A stretch of DNA of 64,000 nucleotides. Origin: Pseudomonas azotoformans (GTDB lineage: Bacteria; Pseudomonadota; Gammaproteobacteria; Pseudomonadales; Pseudomonadaceae). Location: positions 2,046,001 to 2,110,000 of the forward strand of contig NZ_CP014546.1 of assembly GCF_001579805.1 (NCBI RefSeq), in the 5' to 3' direction. Shown in pieces: positions 61,895-64,000 of the stretch. The notes beneath the pieces are model-generated. The model did no database searches and was not told where the DNA came from. It saw only the letters and a list, made by a program, of their open reading frames with translations. Position 1 is the stretch's first letter; each line of letters starts with the position of its first letter. Position numbers and translations under genes: made by a program.

Positions 61895-62914
61895 ATGGAA
61901 AACAACCAGCCGATAATCATCAAGCGCGTCAAGCGCTTCGCTGCGGGGCACCATGGCGGCGCCTGGAAAATCGCCTTCGCCGACTTTGCGACGGCGATGA
62001 TGGCGTTCTTCCTGGTGCTGTGGCTGATGTCCACCGCCACGCCCGAACAGAAGATCGCCATCGCTGGCTACTTCAAAGACCCGATTGGTTTCTCGGAAAG
62101 CGGCACGCCCTTCGTGATCGACCTGGGTGGCTCGCCGCAATTGGCGCCTGAGCGCACCATCAACCCGGAAATCAAGACCGAGTCGCCCCAGGAGAAAATC
62201 CCGATCGAGCGCGACACCGTCGAGTCCATGGCTGAGCAGGTCGAGCAGGAGCGCCTTGAGCTGCTGCTGCAAGAGCTGCAGACCAAGGTCGAAGAAAACC
62301 CGCAACTGCTGAAATTCAAGGACCAGATTTCTTTTGAAATCACGCCGGAAGGCTTGCGCATCCAGATCACCGACGCCGCCAACCGGCCGATGTTCGACTC
62401 CGGCAGTGCGCGCCTGAAGCCGTACTTTGAAGACATCCTGCTGGCCATGGCCGACACCATCAAGGCGGTGCCGAACAAGATCAGCATCAGCGGCCACACC
62501 GACGCCAAGCCATACGCGGGCCAGGGTGATTTCGGCAACTGGGAACTCTCGGCCAACCGCGCCAACGCCGCGCGCCGCGCGCTGGTTGCCGGCAGTTATC
62601 CGGACCCGCAAGTGGCGCGCGTGGTGGGGTTTGCTTCGTCGCAGCTGTTTGATCATCAAGACCCGTTCAACCCGGTCAACCGCCGGATCGATATCGTGGT
62701 GCTGACCAAAAAGGCTCAGCGTGCGATTGAGGGTGATCAACCGCCGACGCCGCAACCTACCCCAGGCGCAGGCGCGCCGGGAGAGGTGCCGGCCGATCCG
62801 AACGCGATTCCACCAGGACAGGAGCCGTTGCCGGCGCATGAACTGCGTCAGAAGCTGAACTTGTTTGACGATGGTGGGGTGAAGGATCCTACGGTGCCGG
62901 GTACCGGTTCGTAA
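61895..62914 (+). CDS. motB: Flagellar motor stator protein MotB
   Basis: 339-residue stator subunit. One N-terminal transmembrane helix carries the essential proton-binding Asp30 (AFADFATAMMAFFLVLWLMS). An OmpA-like peptidoglycan-binding domain (ISISGHTDAKPYAG, NRANAARRAL) follows at about residues 150-270. The C-terminal tail is Pro-rich and low in complexity. It is encoded 3 bp after motA and followed by a strong terminator. Only the first helix crosses the membrane; the rest is periplasmic. Confidence 0.96.
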   Translation: MENNQPIIIKRVKRFAAGHHGGAWKIAFADFATAMMAFFLVLWLMSTATPEQKIAIAGYFKDPIGFSESGTPFVIDLGGSPQLAPERTINPEIKTESPQEKIPIERDTVESMAEQVEQERLELLLQELQTKVEENPQLLKFKDQISFEITPEGLRIQITDAANRPMFDSGSARLKPYFEDILLAMADTIKAVPNKISISGHTDAKPYAGQGDFGNWELSANRANAARRALVAGSYPDPQVARVVGFASSQLFDHQDPFNPVNRRIDIVVLTKKAQRAIEGDQPPTPQPTPGAGAPGEVPADPNAIPPGQEPLPAHELRQKLNLFDDGGVKDPTVPGTGS

Positions 62915-62924
62915 GCTTCACAAA

Positions 62925-62959
62925 CAAAAAGGCCGCGATGATCGCGGCCTTGTTGTTTC
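62925..62959 (+). terminator. Intrinsic terminator after motB
   Basis: 10-bp stem AAGGCCGCGA / TCGCGGCCTT (62929-62938, 62942-62951) with a 3-nt TGA loop and T-rich GTTGTTTC after it, starting 10 bp after the motB stop. Confidence 0.85.
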
Positions 62960-62979
62960 TATCTGTGGGGTGAGCTTTC

Positions 62980-63074
62980 TGTGGCGAGGGAGCTTGCTCC
63001 CGCTGGACTGCGCAGCAGTCCCCAACTTTTTAGGGGCGCTGCGCACCCCAGCGGGAGCAAGCTCCCTCGCCACA
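62980..63074. repeat. Long palindromic intergenic repeat (family A)
   Basis: 27-bp arms 62980-63006 and 63048-63074, exact complements starting TGTGGCGAGGGAGCTTGCTC, with a 41-bp middle containing CTGCGCAGCAGTCCCC. It has the same architecture and related arm and middle sequences as 33755-33852. It lies between the convergent motB and rsgA genes and ends 4 bp before the rsgA stop. Confidence 0.85.
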
Positions 63075-63078
63075 AGGC

Positions 63079-64000
63079 TCAGTAACTGCTCTCCGGCAAA
63101 CTCGCAATAATCGACCGATAGCTGTTCATCCGCTGCTGCTGCACACGCCCATCCTCCAGCGCCTTGAGCAATGCACAGCCCGGCTCACGGTCGTGTTTGC
63201 AGTCGCGGAAGCGGCAGGTGCCGATCAGGTCGTTGAATTCGATGAAGCCTGCTTCCACATCGCTGCGGCTGACGTGGCCGAGGCCGAATTCGCGGATACC
63301 GGGGGAGTCGATCAGCTCACCGCCGCCGGGGAAGTGGAACAACCGCGCGGTGGTGGTGGTGTGAGTACCCTGGCCGGACAGTTCCGACAGTGGGCCCACG
63401 CGGGTTTCGACTTCCGGCAGCAGGCTGTTGACCAGCGAGGATTTACCCACGCCCGACTGGCCGACAAACACGCTGATGCGCCCGTCCAACTGCTGTTGCA
63501 GCTGTTCCATGCCATTGCCGTGATGCGCCGAGACTTCCAGCACCGGGTAGCCGAGCGTGCGGTACACCGCCAACAGGGCATTCAGTGCCGGGGCGTTCTG
63601 CTCGTCGATCAGGTCGAATTTGTTCAACAGCAACAGTGGGCGGATGCCAGCGTGCTCGGCGGCGACCAGGTAGCGGTCGATCAGGTTGGCATGGGGCTCG
63701 GGCAGTGGCGCGAACACGATGACGATCATGTCGACGTTGGCCGCCACCGGCTTGAGCTGGCCACGGCTGTCCGGGCGGCGCAGTTCGGTGGTGCGTGGCA
63801 ACTGGGCGACAATCACGCCGATGCCTTGGTTGCCGGCACGCCAGACCACTTGGTCGCCGGTCACCAGCGCAGGCAGGTTGGCGCGCAAGTGGCAACGGAA
63901 CACTTGGCCTGCGAGTTCGCCTTCGAGCGCCTCGACTTCGACCTGCACACCAAAGTGCGCGATCACCAGGCCCGTTTGTTCAGGGCCCAGGTCGCCGCCT
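63079..64000 (-). CDS. rsgA: Ribosome small-subunit GTPase RsgA (5' part cut by window edge)
   Basis: Circularly permuted GTPase that assists late 30S subunit maturation. The visible 306 codons are open to the edge, so the N-terminus is outside; an internal GTG at 63966 is not the start. An OB-fold segment is followed by the permuted GTPase motifs: [10 protein letters not shown] (NKxD, G4), [14 protein letters not shown] (G1) and DSPGIREFG (G3). The C-terminal zinc finger shows [14 protein letters not shown]. In P. aeruginosa rsgA (yjeQ, PA4952) likewise lies next to motB, facing it. Confidence 0.95.
   Translation of the reverse strand, partial: GGDLGPEQTGLVIAHFGVQVEVEALEGELAGQVFRCHLRANLPALVTGDQVVWRAGNQGIGVIVAQLPRTTELRRPDSRGQLKPVAANVDMIVIVFAPLPEPHANLIDRYLVAAEHAGIRPLLLLNKFDLIDEQNAPALNALLAVYRTLGYPVLEVSAHHGNGMEQLQQQLDGRISVFVGQSGVGKSSLVNSLLPEVETRVGPLSELSGQGTHTTTTARLFHFPGGGELIDSPGIREFGLGHVSRSDVEAGFIEFNDLIGTCRFRDCKHDREPGCALLKALEDGRVQQQRMNSYRSIIASLPESSY

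Overview
This 64-kb window is a stretch of a Pseudomonas chromosome, most likely of the P. fluorescens group. The evidence is the high G+C content, the gene order (aceEF / glnE / LPS core operon / msbA / hldE / waaA / tolC-thiC / parE-parC / serB / psd-rhdA / motAB-rsgA), which I recall as the same backbone as P. aeruginosa PA5016 down to PA4952, and interspersed palindromic repeats of the kind common in P. fluorescens. No rRNA, tRNA, CRISPR array, insertion sequence or phage gene was seen.

Layout. (1) 1-3.5 kb: the minus-strand pyruvate dehydrogenase genes aceE and aceF (aceF cut by the window edge), with a promoter flanked by two near-identical palindromic operators 52 bp apart. (2) 3.8-6.8 kb: glnE. 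(3) 6.8-13.8 kb: a tightly coupled operon for the LPS inner core: heptosyltransferases waaF and waaC, glucosyltransferase waaG, kinase waaP and three further kinase-fold proteins, the last a tandem double-kinase protein. (4) 13.8-17.9 kb: a minus-strand TonB-dependent receptor with a large lipoprotein of unknown function, plus a small YceK-type lipoprotein; this block separates the LPS genes from their usual neighbours. (5) 18.1-29.8 kb: LPS core decoration and outer-core assembly: carbamoyltransferase, glycosyltransferases, a Mig-14 homologue, the de-N-acetylase DnpA, Ssg, two further glycosyltransferases, another kinase-like protein, an O-antigen ligase and the flippase MsbA. (6) 30.0-31.3 kb: a sulfotransferase overlapping an APS kinase gene (cysC), a likely glycan sulfation pair. 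(7) 31.4-33.7 kb: hldE (ADP-heptose synthesis) and an NDP-sugar epimerase.

(8) 33.8-39.6 kb: a Nudix-like protein, aldo/keto reductase, FAD oxidoreductase and SMR efflux pump on the minus strand, then a LysR regulator and waaA (Kdo transferase). (9) 39.6-44.8 kb: a TolC-type outer-membrane channel, then thiC behind a thiamine pyrophosphate riboswitch, followed by the transporter cytX. (10) 44.8-53.6 kb: a DUF3298 lipoprotein, nudF, a DUF1249 protein, cpdA, a YqiA-type esterase, then topoisomerase IV genes parE and parC with a phytase-like esterase gene between them. (11) 53.8-64 kb: a PqiC-type lipoprotein, a YtjB/Smp-like membrane protein divergent from serB, psd, the rhodanese rhdA, an HDOD protein, motAB behind a sigma-28 type promoter, and rsgA (cut by the right edge).

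The dominant theme is one almost complete LPS pathway. HldE makes the heptose donor, WaaA/WaaC/WaaF/WaaG build the core, WaaP and relatives phosphorylate it, a carbamoyltransferase and possibly a sulfotransferase decorate it, MsbA flips the core-lipid A, and the ligase adds O-antigen. The least explained parts are the sulfation pair, the set of kinase-like proteins that lack the catalytic Asp, the TonB receptor/lipoprotein insert, and several regulatory palindromes.
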